Positions 1-7,734 of a stretch of DNA of 29,315 nt are shown here, one piece after another. Made by a program: the position numbers and the translations under genes. Location: the NCBI GenBank assembly GCA_038230975.1, contig JBBRMF010000033.1:1-29315 (forward strand). Direction: 5' to 3'. How positions within the stretch are numbered: position 1 is the first letter of the stretch; the number at the start of each line of letters is the position of its first letter. The stretch comes from JANXVV01 sp038230975 (lineage in GTDB: Bacteria; Planctomycetota; Phycisphaerae; Tepidisphaerales; Tepidisphaeraceae). The notes under the pieces were generated by a model, which was not told where the DNA came from, did no database searches, and saw nothing but the letters and a program-made list of their open reading frames with translations.

Positions 1-114
1 CACTGGACAGATTGAGCAAAGCGCGGTACACTTTCAATCAATCTCAGGCAGGCTCTCTGAAGACGTGAGGGCGGGCGGTCCGCCAATCTTCGGGGGGTTT
101 TGCAAGAGGCTCTA
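1..114. mobile_element. Probable right end of an insertion sequence (element continues left of window)
   Basis: The Rhs toxin reading frame on the minus strand changes abruptly here to a proline/arginine-rich tail that does not look like protein. At the change point the minus strand reads GAGCCTCTTGCAAAA (plus strand TTTTGCAAGAGGCTC, about 99-113), which resembles the terminal inverted repeats of IS5/IS4-like elements. Inside it, a short plus-strand frame open from position 3 to a TGA at 66-68 could be the last 21 residues of a transposase. The bases next to the end are CTAG, so a CTA, TA or CTAG target duplication is possible. Only one end is visible, so this is inference from sequence style and from the broken gene. 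Confidence 0.35.
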
Positions 115-517
115 GTGATAAATTGCTAATTACAATCCCCTTAGAATTCATCCCATCAATACTTCCCAAGTTTATCTCGCCCGACGAGCCATGACCTCCA
201 ATTTTAATTTTTTTGACGCAATCGCCACATTTCCCTTTTCTGTCGAATTTCCCACCAATTCGGCGGTTTATATCTGCGATGATTGCATTGGGATCGCTGA
301 AATTAGATCCACTGCCATTAAACCGGTCGAAAACCGTATGATCAGGAGCCGTGTCGTAAGACAAATCGAGTTCGCTTAGACCTGAAGGGTCAAGGCGATC
401 AGTCGGATTGCTCTTTACAAATTGCTGCAAATTCGCGCCATCGACATACCCCGCCGGATCCTGCGACACAAACCTCTGCAACGTCGATGAAACAAACCGG
501 TTCCGATCCTCATACAA
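44..517 (-). pseudogene. Orphan Rhs C-terminal tip: Rhs core motif plus truncated toxin-like domain
   Basis: The reading frame carries the end of an Rhs/YD-repeat core: LYEDRNRF...LQRFVSQDPAGYVDG followed by RLDPSGL, the conserved junction after which polymorphic toxin tips begin. No YD repeats precede it; the frame upstream runs only to a stop at 596-598 and holds no ATG (the first possible start is TTG at 517). It is therefore a displaced tip, not a full rhs gene. The tip has a CGDC pair and an IKIGGHGSSGEINLG segment, a His-Gly pattern seen near the catalytic histidine of caspase-like or DUF4347-like secreted domains (tentative). The last 23 or so residues (from about EPLAKPP) appear to be translated insertion-sequence end, so the toxin domain is probably cut short and inactive. 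Confidence 0.6.
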
Positions 518-543
518 CCCCCTACCACTTACGGGCGGCGAAT

Positions 544-568
544 GGTCCGCAGGAGTACCAACGGACCC
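544..568. repeat. GGAGTACC-core hairpin upstream of the Rhs tip
   Basis: GGTCCG and CGGACC form a 6-bp stem around a loop containing GGAGTACC, the apical sequence shared with hairpins at 13263, 22343, 22428, 23874, 24691 and 24711. It lies just before the point where the Rhs core reading frame loses all similarity to Rhs, so it may mark the upstream breakpoint of the displaced tip. Confidence 0.5.
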
Positions 569-607
569 TGCAATACTGATCGCAGCTAAATTGAATCAGG
601 GAGAGCT

Positions 608-1039
608 ATGAAAAACACAACCGTCTTGACAAAGTCGGCCGATCGGAGCCCATTTCATTTAGTCCAGAGCGATCCTGAATTGGGTGAGTACAATTCACAC
701 GATGATCAATGGACACCGAAAAGGTTATGGGGAACTCAAGCGATTCTTCTTCACGGTCCGGGAGCGAAACCCTCAAAAGCGCAAGTATCTCTCTTTAAAC
801 TGGTCGACGAAGGCCTCACTCAATTCGTTGAAGACGCAGTCAATTCGATCAACAAACCTCCTATTAAAGTTCGACATTTTGTTTTTTCTCGGGCTCAATT
901 TACCTTGGAACAGATAGAAGTATTCGATGACGAAATGTTCTGTTTATATTTTAGTACACCATATGATAAAAAATATAAAATTTTTCCTTCGGTAGAGTTT
1001 GTAAATATGAAACTAATGAGCACGGAATGGGGAACGTGA
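608..1039 (+). CDS. Hypothetical protein, 143 aa, soluble
   Basis: I do not recognise a family with certainty. The start is well supported: ATG at 608 is preceded by GGGAG about 6 bases upstream. The protein has no signal peptide or membrane segment. Its first half follows the pattern 'DPELGEY...D.W' followed by an aliphatic strand and a helix (residues about 25-75). This resembles small DUF2262/DUF6985-type proteins that often sit in toxin-immunity or mobile neighbourhoods, but the match is by eye only. The gene is clearly AT-richer than its neighbours, with poly-A/T runs near its end, suggesting recent acquisition. It lies head-to-head with the Rhs tip at 44-517, so it is not arranged like a normal immunity gene, which would follow its toxin on the same strand. 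Confidence 0.6.
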   Translation: MKNTTVLTKSADRSPFHLVQSDPELGEYNSHDDQWTPKRLWGTQAILLHGPGAKPSKAQVSLFKLVDEGLTQFVEDAVNSINKPPIKVRHFVFSRAQFTLEQIEVFDDEMFCLYFSTPYDKKYKIFPSVEFVNMKLMSTEWGT

Positions 1040-1535
1040 AGGGCTTAGCCACAAACGGGGACGGCCCCCCATATGAACATCTAATCATGTCCCCTTTTCC
1101 TTTCCCACCCTGAAAACTGGCTCGGCAACAAAATGCCGAAGAGACCCCCCGCTTCTCGGCACAAACCTGGGACAAATCCAGCCGCACGCCCCAATAACCG
1201 CAACCATTTGTATTTTGAGACACCCCCAAAACTGTTCCATTTTGTTCCATTTTGTTCCATTTTGTTCCATCGACCGCGTAAAATCCCGCTAAATCAAACT
1301 CCTTTCTGATCCTTCTTTTTCCGGTTCCCACCCAGCGCTTTCAGCAGCCCACCGAACGCGTTACCACCAGGGCCTCGTGCGCGCTGCCGCGACGGCAGGC
1401 AAATCGACCGACCCCATGCCGGGAGCTTCGCAGGACAGGAACGCTTCCATAAAAATACAGACAATGTGCTTGAACTTTGCCGTGATGACTTCACGCTTCG
1501 TTGCATTCACGGCTCTGCTTCCCATAATCGCCGTC
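1040..1535. other. Non-coding stretch, no gene supported
   Basis: No convincing gene on either strand. It begins with a GGGGACGG...ATCATGTCCCC arrangement (about 1057-1096) with inverted GGGGAC/GTCCCC boxes, of the kind often left around small transposons. It contains the 10-bp tandem repeat at 1231-1270 and leads into gltX. Open frames here are short, basic and low in complexity. An in-frame GTG at 1377 would add 53 unusual residues to gltX and is not credible as its start. Confidence 0.6.
1231..1270. repeat. Tandem repeat of 10 bp, four units (TTTGTTCCAT)
   Basis: Three exact copies of TTTGTTCCAT at 1241-1250, 1251-1260 and 1261-1270 are preceded by one copy altered at its first bases (1231-1240). 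There is no spacer between units, which excludes CRISPR. The period is close to one helical turn. No gene overlaps it with confidence. Confidence 0.9.
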
Positions 1536-3182
1536 ATGACTCCGACTTCTCAGAAGCAGACGATCATCACCCGCTTTGCCCCTTCTCCCACCGGCTACCT
1601 TCACGTGGGTGGAGCGCGCACCGCTCTATTCAACTGGCTGCTGGCGCGGCACACGGGCGGGCGATTTTTGCTCCGAATCGAAGACACGGATCTCGCCCGC
1701 TCCACCGAGCAGGCGGTTCACCAACTCTTGGAAGACCTCAAATGGCTCGGCCTCAATTGGGATAACCCGGAACTGATCTTCCAATCCAAACGCCTCGATA
1801 TCTACAACCGTCTTATCAATGATCTGATCGCTCGCGGCTTAGCCTACAAAGCCTACGAAACCACCGAAGAGCTCGCGGCGTTTCGAGCGCAGGCCGAAAA
1901 GTCCAAACGCAATTATGTCTACAAACGCCCGGTGTTGACCGATGAGCAGTGCCGCCAGTTTGAAGCTGAAGGTCGCCCGCATGTCGTGCGCTTTGCGATG
2001 CCGGTGCAGGATTATCAATTCGATGACGCCGTGCTCGGCGCTTCGCAGGGCGTGGCTGCCAATCAGGTGCAGGACTTTGTCATTCGCAAAAGCGATGGGA
2101 TGCCCACCTATCACTTCGCCGTTGTCGTTGACGATGCCGACATGGGCATCACCCACGTTCTGCGCGGCCAGGAACATCTGCTCAACACCGTCAACCACAT
2201 CGCGCTGCAGCAGGCATTGGGATACCAACGTCCGATCTACGCGCACTTGCCCGTTATTCTGGCACCCGAAACCGGCGAAAAGCTCTCCAAGCGCGATCGC
2301 GATCGAAAAATCCGCCAGCGCACGCACGAGTGGATCAAATCCTCTAAGAAAACGCTCCCCGACTTGGCAGCCGCTTGCGGCTTAGCCGTAGACCGCCTCG
2401 AAACATGGCTGAAAAACGACAAGACCCAGCTCGACCTTTCCGAACAACCCAAGGTCATGAAAATCATCGGCCTCAAGGAATTCGACCTGCCCGAAATCAT
2501 GGTTCACGATTTCCGCAAATCCGGCTACCTGCCCGAATCCCTCAATAACTTCCTGGCCCTGCTCGGCTGGAACCCCGGGGGTGATCGCGAGCACATGACC
2601 ATGGCCGAGCTCGTTGAAGTCTTCACCCTTGATGGCATCGGTAAAGCCAACGCAAAATTCAATCGCGAGAAGCTTCTCTCGTTTAACACCGACGCCTGCG
2701 CCACCGCATCCCCCGAACGATTGCTGAAGGCGTTTAAAGATTTTCTTGCAGCCAACCCCGACTCCCCCATCAACGGCGCGGATGACGCCGCGCTCGCCAA
2801 ACTGCTCAGCATGAAAGCCGGCTTCCGTGTCCTTCGCGAAGTCGAAGAAAAATCCCGATTCCTCTTTCTGCGCGATGACCAGATCACCTACGATCCTGTT
2901 TCAGTCGAAAAGATTCTCAAGAAAAATAACGGCGAAGGATTTGCGACCTTGAAGAATCTGCTCGAATTGCTCAACCCCATCACCGATTGGACCGCCGAAA
3001 AACTGGAAGCCACCGTCAACGAATTCGTGACTGCCAAACAGCTCAAACTGAATAACATCGCCCAGCCCCTCCGCGTTGCTCTAAGCGGCGGCACGATCAG
3101 CCCGCCGATCTTTCAAAGCCTGGAATTTCTCGGAAAACCCAGCACCCTTGCCAGAATCGAACGATGTCTCGCCACTCAGTAA
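1536..3182 (+). CDS. gltX: Glutamyl-tRNA synthetase
   Basis: Class I aminoacyl-tRNA synthetase that charges tRNA-Glu (possibly also tRNA-Gln, for later amidation) in the cytoplasm. The N-terminus has RFAPSPTGYLHVGGART with the HIGH-equivalent HVGG at residues 23-26, then RIEDTD at about 45-50. The KMSKS-equivalent is KLSKR at 249-253. Directly after it, about 65 residues (255-320, a basic helical stretch ending at MVHDFRKSGYLPE) are inserted where most bacterial enzymes run straight into the ...YLPEALLNYLALLGW segment; here that segment is YLPESLNNFLALLGW. The anticodon-binding C-terminal domain follows, to 548 aa in all, longer than the usual 470-500. ATG 1536 was chosen because homology begins within a few residues; upstream in-frame starts at 1485 and 1377 are possible but unlikely. 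No clear ribosome binding site is seen. Confidence 0.95.
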   Translation: MTPTSQKQTIITRFAPSPTGYLHVGGARTALFNWLLARHTGGRFLLRIEDTDLARSTEQAVHQLLEDLKWLGLNWDNPELIFQSKRLDIYNRLINDLIARGLAYKAYETTEELAAFRAQAEKSKRNYVYKRPVLTDEQCRQFEAEGRPHVVRFAMPVQDYQFDDAVLGASQGVAANQVQDFVIRKSDGMPTYHFAVVVDDADMGITHVLRGQEHLLNTVNHIALQQALGYQRPIYAHLPVILAPETGEKLSKRDRDRKIRQRTHEWIKSSKKTLPDLAAACGLAVDRLETWLKNDKTQLDLSEQPKVMKIIGLKEFDLPEIMVHDFRKSGYLPESLNNFLALLGWNPGGDREHMTMAELVEVFTLDGIGKANAKFNREKLLSFNTDACATASPERLLKAFKDFLAANPDSPINGADDAALAKLLSMKAGFRVLREVEEKSRFLFLRDDQITYDPVSVEKILKKNNGEGFATLKNLLELLNPITDWTAEKLEATVNEFVTAKQLKLNNIAQPLRVALSGGTISPPIFQSLEFLGKPSTLARIERCLATQ

Positions 3183-3234
3183 AATAGAAGAAGTAATCGC
3201 GTTGTTCCCTTTCCCAAGTAACCCGGGGGGAGGG

Positions 3235-3402
3235 TTAGCACTACAGCGCGGCTTGACTCACACAGTCGGAAAATAGCCACAGAGGCTCAGAGACACAGAG
3301 TGAACCAACTCTTCACATTCTCATCTTTATGATCTTCTCTGTGTCTTTGTGCCTCAGTGGCCATTTTTTGCCCGAATATTTTAAGTCGCGATGTAGTGTT
3401 AG
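3235..3402. repeat. Long palindromic element (type A), copy 1
   Basis: Inverted repeat with nested arms. The outer arm TTAGCACTACAGCGCGGCTT (3235-3254) pairs with AAGTCGCGATGTAGTGTTA (3383-3401). The inner arm around ATAGCCACAGAGGCTCAGAGACACAGAG pairs with CTCTGTGTCTTTGTGCCTCAGTGGCCAT. A second copy with the same plan lies at 22110-22290. Short open frames across it encode ATEAQRHRE-like peptides, a known sign of this dispersed repeat rather than of a gene. It sits between the convergent gltX and PSD1 genes, where transcripts from both sides could fold into a terminator-like structure. Confidence 0.8.
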
Positions 3403-3480
3403 AGTGAGGGGTGGCGCAACCCGTCAAATAGCTTTCGATTGCAATAGTTTTTCGGCGGACCCAAAGACCCCTCACCCTAA

Positions 3481-3510
3481 CCCTCCCCCCATGGGTACAT
3501 GGGGGGAGGG
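3481..3510. repeat. G/C-rich hairpin (type B variant)
   Basis: CCCTCCCCCCATGG and its complement flank a GTAC-centred loop, making an almost perfect palindrome. The flanks match other copies: TTAGGGTGAGGGG on one side (as at 29218-29231) and GGGGATCGGAAAAACC on the other (as GGGGACCGGAAAAAGCC at 17257). It lies just downstream of the PSD1 stop codon, so it could also act as a terminator for the minus-strand operon. Confidence 0.7.
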
Positions 3511-3535
3511 GATCGGAAAAACCACTGCGCCCCGT

Positions 3536-6500
3536 TCAATTCAAAAACACAAATTCCTTCAGATTCATCAGCACGTGCGCATAGTCTGTCCACACGCGAG
3601 GATCTGTCTTCCGCTGATTCACCGGTATCGCAAGCGATTCCCCCTGCAATTCAATAAACTGAATCCCAGCAGCCAATTCATTGTCGCGCGGCGGCCTCGC
3701 GAAGGCCGTCACATACATCGTTGTAATCCGCTGCTCCGGCGTCAATTCCTTTTCCTTTAACACGCGTTTGGCCCACAATTCTGCCTGCTGAATCACGAAC
3801 GGATCATTCATCAGAATCAGTGCTTGCGCCGGTACATTTGAAACGGTTCGGCGTCCCATGGCACTAAACGGAATCGGCGTATCGAATGCCAGCATCATCG
3901 GCGGCAGGAAATTTCGTCGCACGATCGTATAGAGACTCCGCCGGCCGGCCCCATCCAGAGGGCCATCCACTCCGGGCTTTCCCCGACCGTTCATGAACGG
4001 CGTCAAATGCACGTCGATCGAGACGCCATACATCGTGCGATCCAATCGCCCTGAAATCGAAAGGATTTGATCGCGAATGACCTCGCCTTCCAATCGCCGT
4101 GCGTTGGCGCGATGGAGCAACAGATTTTGCGGGTCGGCTTCCTCGGCCTTCGCATCGGTCGCATTGCTGGCCATTTGATAAGTGTGCGAAAGCATCATCT
4201 GGCGGATGGCGCGCTTGACGGACCACCCTTCCTGAACAAACCGGACACTCATGAAGTCGAGCAATTCCGGGTGCGTCGGCGGCGAGCCGAGCAAACCGAA
4301 ATTATCCGTCGACGCCACAATCCCGCGGCCAAACAGGTGATGCCAAATCCGGTTCACCATCACGCGGGGGAGCAGCGGATCAGATGGTGATATCATTCGC
4401 CTGGCCAATTCCAGCCGTCCGGAACGCTTCCCAACCGGAGGTTGATCGGAGCCTGCGATGGCTTCGAGGAATCGGCGCGGCGCAACTTCACCGGGATTTT
4501 TATAGCTGCCGCGAATGTAAACGTGCTCGTCGACACCGTCACCGTCTGCCATCGCGACAACCCGTATCGGCTCGGGCACGGTTCGGTCAATCGACGCCAT
4601 CGTCTGCTTGATCGCTTCCAAAGACGTCGCGGCTGAACCGTCATTCAGTTCCACCAGTTGATGACCCAGAAGCCAGTTGATCCATTGGGCCTGAGCGGTG
4701 GTTACGGTCCTATTCCTTAAGCTTTCCACAGATTCATTCCAGCCTGTCCCGAAGGCGGCGGCGAATGTTTCGGCGGAAGTGATGCCGCTGTTTGCAAACA
4801 TCGCCTCGCTCATCGTATTTGGAGATTCAGGCACACTCGACTTTCGGTTTGCAAAGCGAATTTGTTCCACGGCGAGCCAACCGTCACCATCGTCAATGAG
4901 TTCAATGTGGGCGCGATGCCCGATATAACGAGCGACATCCTGCGTTTGTGGAATCCAGCCGAATTGATCCTGGTTCACCTTAAACTCGTGCCCGGCGAAC
5001 AAAAGCTTGTTGTAAACATCCATCGTGAATCCGTCGACGATCAAACGGATCTGCCCCCCTTTCCCGGCGGCGCGATAGAGGATGGTATCGTGCTGTATCG
5101 TGAAATCCGGCGATCGCAACGCGCCTTTAAGCCGGTTGCCGAGCAGCCCACTGTGCGCCGCCGCCAGTTCCATCACGCGCGGATGTGTGCTTGTCGAATC
5201 CCACTCACCGACATGCGACGGCAACGGGCCAAACGCCTCGCCGGTGATATACCAACCCTCGTAATTGCCGTCTGAAAAATTTTTGAAAACCACCGTCTCG
5301 GCCGATTCCTTTGCGGCCGCGCGTTTCGTTTCGGTGAGCATGGAAAAGTGCTTTTCCCGATACGAAACGAAATTCAAGGGTGCATCCCCGATGAACGCCG
5401 TCCAGTGAGACATCGGGTGCAAACGGTTAAGCGTCGCTCGATCGGCCAAAGCGGCGACCCAACGCGCCAAGCGGGCGGCGTCCAGGTCAAACTTTTTGGC
5501 GATGACCTCAGCCGATGCGTGCGGTTCTTTCATTGCCCGTGCGGCAAGCAAGTACCGAGAAATCATTTCACCTGAGGTGACGCTTGCAGAACTCAGACCG
5601 GATACAAATACCGCATTCCCCTGCGCGCGGGCTTTTTGCATTTCCACGGCAGCGGCATGAATGCGACCCTTCGGATCCAAAAACGCATCTTGCCGGCGCG
5701 AGCTCTCGACAAATCCCCACAGCGCGTAAACATCCTTCGTCGAAATCGCATCGAATTTATGATCGTGGCAACGCGCGCATCCCAGGGTAAGCCCGAGAAA
5801 TGCCTTGCCCATCGTGTCGACCTGATTGTCAATTCGATCAGCCTGATGCTGCATCACTTCCACCGGCGAATGCACCTGTTCGCACAGCCACCAGAATCCT
5901 GTGCCGATGATCGATTCGTTGTAATGTTCCGTAGGATGCAGACGCGGCGTGGCCATTAGATCACCGGCAATCTGCTCGGTCACAAACTGATCGTAAGGCA
6001 CATCCGCATTGAGCGCTCGAATCAAATAATCGCGGTACTGCCAGGCATTGGCAATCAGAGGATCAAACTCATGGCCGTAGCTTTCGGCGTAGCGCGCCAC
6101 ATCCATCCAGTGCCGCGCCCATCGTTCCCCAAAATGCTCTGACGTCAAAAGATGATCCACTACTTTGGCAAACGCATCGCCGTCCGTATCGGCCAAAAAA
6201 CCATCCACTTCGGCAGGCGACGGTGGCAGCCCGATCAAATCAAAATAGGCGCGTCGAATCAGCGATCGCCGATCGACATCGGGTGCGGGATTCAATCCCC
6301 TGCCTTCAAGCCCTGCGAGAATGAACCGATCAATTCCATCCTTTGCCCAGGCATCGTTTTTCACCGCCGGCGGCGGAGAATTCTTGATCGGTTGCCAGGC
6401 CCAGTGCGAAGCCTTTCGCTGCTGGAGATCGAATCCTCCTTTGGCCGATGCACTGGTCGTACCGGTTTCTTTCGGCCAGGGCGCGCCCATTTTTATCCAA

Positions 6501-6901
6501 GCCGTCAGATCGGCGATCTGGGCCTCGGGCAACTTATCTTTTGGCGGCATCTGCAGATCGACATTTTTATAGTCGATCGCTTCGATCAATTTGCTCTGTT
6601 CCGGATGACCCGGCACGATCGCGACACCGCTTTCCCCACCTTTTAGAGCCCCCTCACGGCTATCGAGATAAAGCTCTCCCTTTAGTTTTTTCGCCGAAGC
6701 CGAATGGCAGGAGTAACATTTATCGGAAAGGATCGGACGTATTTTCGATTCAAAAAACTGAAGGGAGGCCTCGTCACCCGCCATGACGTTGACCGTCGGC
6801 AGGAGCGGCAGGATGGCAAGAATCACGAGCAAGAATGTAGGCCGGACTTTTGCCGCGCGTGTTTCAAGGGTCAGTTTGTATCGTGCAACATCCATCGTCA
6901 T
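3536..6901 (-). CDS. Secreted PSCyt1-PSCyt2-PSD1 protein (DUF1549/DUF1553), 1121 aa
   Basis: Planctomycete-type giant exported protein of unresolved function, usually linked to surface polysaccharide use. A hydrophobic export signal spans about residues 21-41. PSCyt1 follows with a haem-binding motif CYSCH at 62-66 and a downstream MPP (118-120) that could give the axial methionine. PSCyt2/DUF1549 spans about 185-395 and includes a second motif, CARCH, at 375-379. Residues about 400-830 are an unusually long middle region; about 540-690 of it looks like a beta-sandwich, carbohydrate-binding-like module (GGQIRLIVDGF...GHRAHIELIDDGDGW). PSD1/DUF1553 occupies about 850-1100. The start is ATG 6901 (an alternative ATG lies at 6895). 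Only 8 bases separate it from the SDR gene upstream, so the two are probably co-transcribed. DUF1501, the usual partner, is not adjacent here. Confidence 0.92.
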   Translation of the reverse strand: MTMDVARYKLTLETRAAKVRPTFLLVILAILPLLPTVNVMAGDEASLQFFESKIRPILSDKCYSCHSASAKKLKGELYLDSREGALKGGESGVAIVPGHPEQSKLIEAIDYKNVDLQMPPKDKLPEAQIADLTAWIKMGAPWPKETGTTSASAKGGFDLQQRKASHWAWQPIKNSPPPAVKNDAWAKDGIDRFILAGLEGRGLNPAPDVDRRSLIRRAYFDLIGLPPSPAEVDGFLADTDGDAFAKVVDHLLTSEHFGERWARHWMDVARYAESYGHEFDPLIANAWQYRDYLIRALNADVPYDQFVTEQIAGDLMATPRLHPTEHYNESIIGTGFWWLCEQVHSPVEVMQHQADRIDNQVDTMGKAFLGLTLGCARCHDHKFDAISTKDVYALWGFVESSRRQDAFLDPKGRIHAAAVEMQKARAQGNAVFVSGLSSASVTSGEMISRYLLAARAMKEPHASAEVIAKKFDLDAARLARWVAALADRATLNRLHPMSHWTAFIGDAPLNFVSYREKHFSMLTETKRAAAKESAETVVFKNFSDGNYEGWYITGEAFGPLPSHVGEWDSTSTHPRVMELAAAHSGLLGNRLKGALRSPDFTIQHDTILYRAAGKGGQIRLIVDGFTMDVYNKLLFAGHEFKVNQDQFGWIPQTQDVARYIGHRAHIELIDDGDGWLAVEQIRFANRKSSVPESPNTMSEAMFANSGITSAETFAAAFGTGWNESVESLRNRTVTTAQAQWINWLLGHQLVELNDGSAATSLEAIKQTMASIDRTVPEPIRVVAMADGDGVDEHVYIRGSYKNPGEVAPRRFLEAIAGSDQPPVGKRSGRLELARRMISPSDPLLPRVMVNRIWHHLFGRGIVASTDNFGLLGSPPTHPELLDFMSVRFVQEGWSVKRAIRQMMLSHTYQMASNATDAKAEEADPQNLLLHRANARRLEGEVIRDQILSISGRLDRTMYGVSIDVHLTPFMNGRGKPGVDGPLDGAGRRSLYTIVRRNFLPPMMLAFDTPIPFSAMGRRTVSNVPAQALILMNDPFVIQQAELWAKRVLKEKELTPEQRITTMYVTAFARPPRDNELAAGIQFIELQGESLAIPVNQRKTDPRVWTDYAHVLMNLKEFVFLN

Positions 6902-6909
6902 ATTACTGA

Positions 6910-7665
6910 TTACGAGACCGTCAGCCCGCCGTTGACCGACAACTTCTGACCGGTCATAAACTTCGCATCGTCAGAAGCCAAAAATGCCACCGCCCCGGCA
7001 ATATCCTTCGGTTCGCCCATATGCTTCATCGGCACTCCGGCGGCATACGCGTCTTTGGATTCCTGCGAGTCCCCCTCATGCCGTTCGGTTGGAATCCAAC
7101 CCGGTGCTACCAGATTCACCGTAATGCCATGCGGTGCCAATTCGTTGGCCCATGACCGAGTCAAACCAAGTTGCGCGCCTTTGGCCGAAACGTAATTCGC
7201 AAACTCCGGAATGCCTCTTTCAAACACTTCGGACCCGATCATAATGATGCGACCCCATCTATTTTTCTTCATGTGCGGAACGACGGCCTGGGTCAGCAGC
7301 AAGGGGCTTTTGACGAAGAATTCGAGCTGATTCAGGCAGTCGCGCCAAGTCAGATCCTCCAGCTTAATCATCGGCTGCGGTCCGGTCCCGTTGGCGACGA
7401 GAATGTCGATCGGGCCGAGCAAGCTGGTGATGCCTCGCACCATCTTTTCAATATCAAGTTCCTCGCGCACATCGCCTTGGAAGGCCGCTGCCATCCCCCC
7501 AGAGCTTTTAATCGTTTCAACCAGCGCAGCCGCTTTGACCGCACTGCCGAAGTAGTTGATCGCCACTTTGGCCCCTCGGGCGGCCAAACCCTGGGCTATC
7601 GCGGCACCCAAGCCACGCGAAGCCCCGGTCACCAATGCCACTCGTCCCTTTAAATCACCAATCAT
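6910..7665 (-). CDS. Short-chain dehydrogenase/reductase (FabG-like)
   Basis: Classical SDR of 251 aa that reduces or oxidises a keto/hydroxy group with NAD(P)H; the substrate cannot be told from sequence. The cofactor motif is TGASRGLGAAIA near the N-terminus. The usual NNAG is replaced by VANGTG. The catalytic Ser lies in IMIGSE, and Tyr and Lys are in NYVSAK. NLVAPGWI follows, and the protein ends in SVNGGLTVS, typical of the family. The start is ATG 7665, preceded by AGGAG at good spacing; a longer frame upstream lacks homology and would overlap the divergent Dabb gene. It is the first gene of a likely two-gene operon with the PSD1 protein 8 bases downstream. A role in oxidising sugars or polyols for the surface system is inference. 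Confidence 0.92.
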   Translation of the reverse strand: MIGDLKGRVALVTGASRGLGAAIAQGLAARGAKVAINYFGSAVKAAALVETIKSSGGMAAAFQGDVREELDIEKMVRGITSLLGPIDILVANGTGPQPMIKLEDLTWRDCLNQLEFFVKSPLLLTQAVVPHMKKNRWGRIIMIGSEVFERGIPEFANYVSAKGAQLGLTRSWANELAPHGITVNLVAPGWIPTERHEGDSQESKDAYAAGVPMKHMGEPKDIAGAVAFLASDDAKFMTGQKLSVNGGLTVS

Positions 7666-7734
7666 GTTGCTCCTGTGTAATTCCGTGTAAAGATAATGCT
7701 TGATCCGCAACCGAAAACAAGCGACACTCCGGCG
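7666..7734. promoter_or_regulatory. Divergent intergenic region between SDR and Dabb genes
   Basis: Only 69 bases separate the two divergently read starts, so promoters for both directions must lie here or overlap the genes. AGGAG for the SDR gene is visible just left of 7680. No -10/-35 pair or operator can be named with confidence. The arrangement suggests shared control of the SDR-PSD1 pair and the Dabb-hydrolase pair. Confidence 0.35.

Noticed and set aside
1231..1270. CRISPR array
   Set aside because: The units are 10 bp, head-to-tail, without spacers.
951..1331. Minus-strand reading frame of 126 codons across the tandem repeat
   Set aside because: It is made of the NKMEQNGT-type translation of the 10-bp repeat plus low-complexity sequence and overlaps the end of a better supported gene on the other strand.
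1294..1506. Minus-strand frame of 70 codons ending in a lysine-rich tail
   Set aside because: Basic, low-complexity, no ribosome binding site and no recognisable family.
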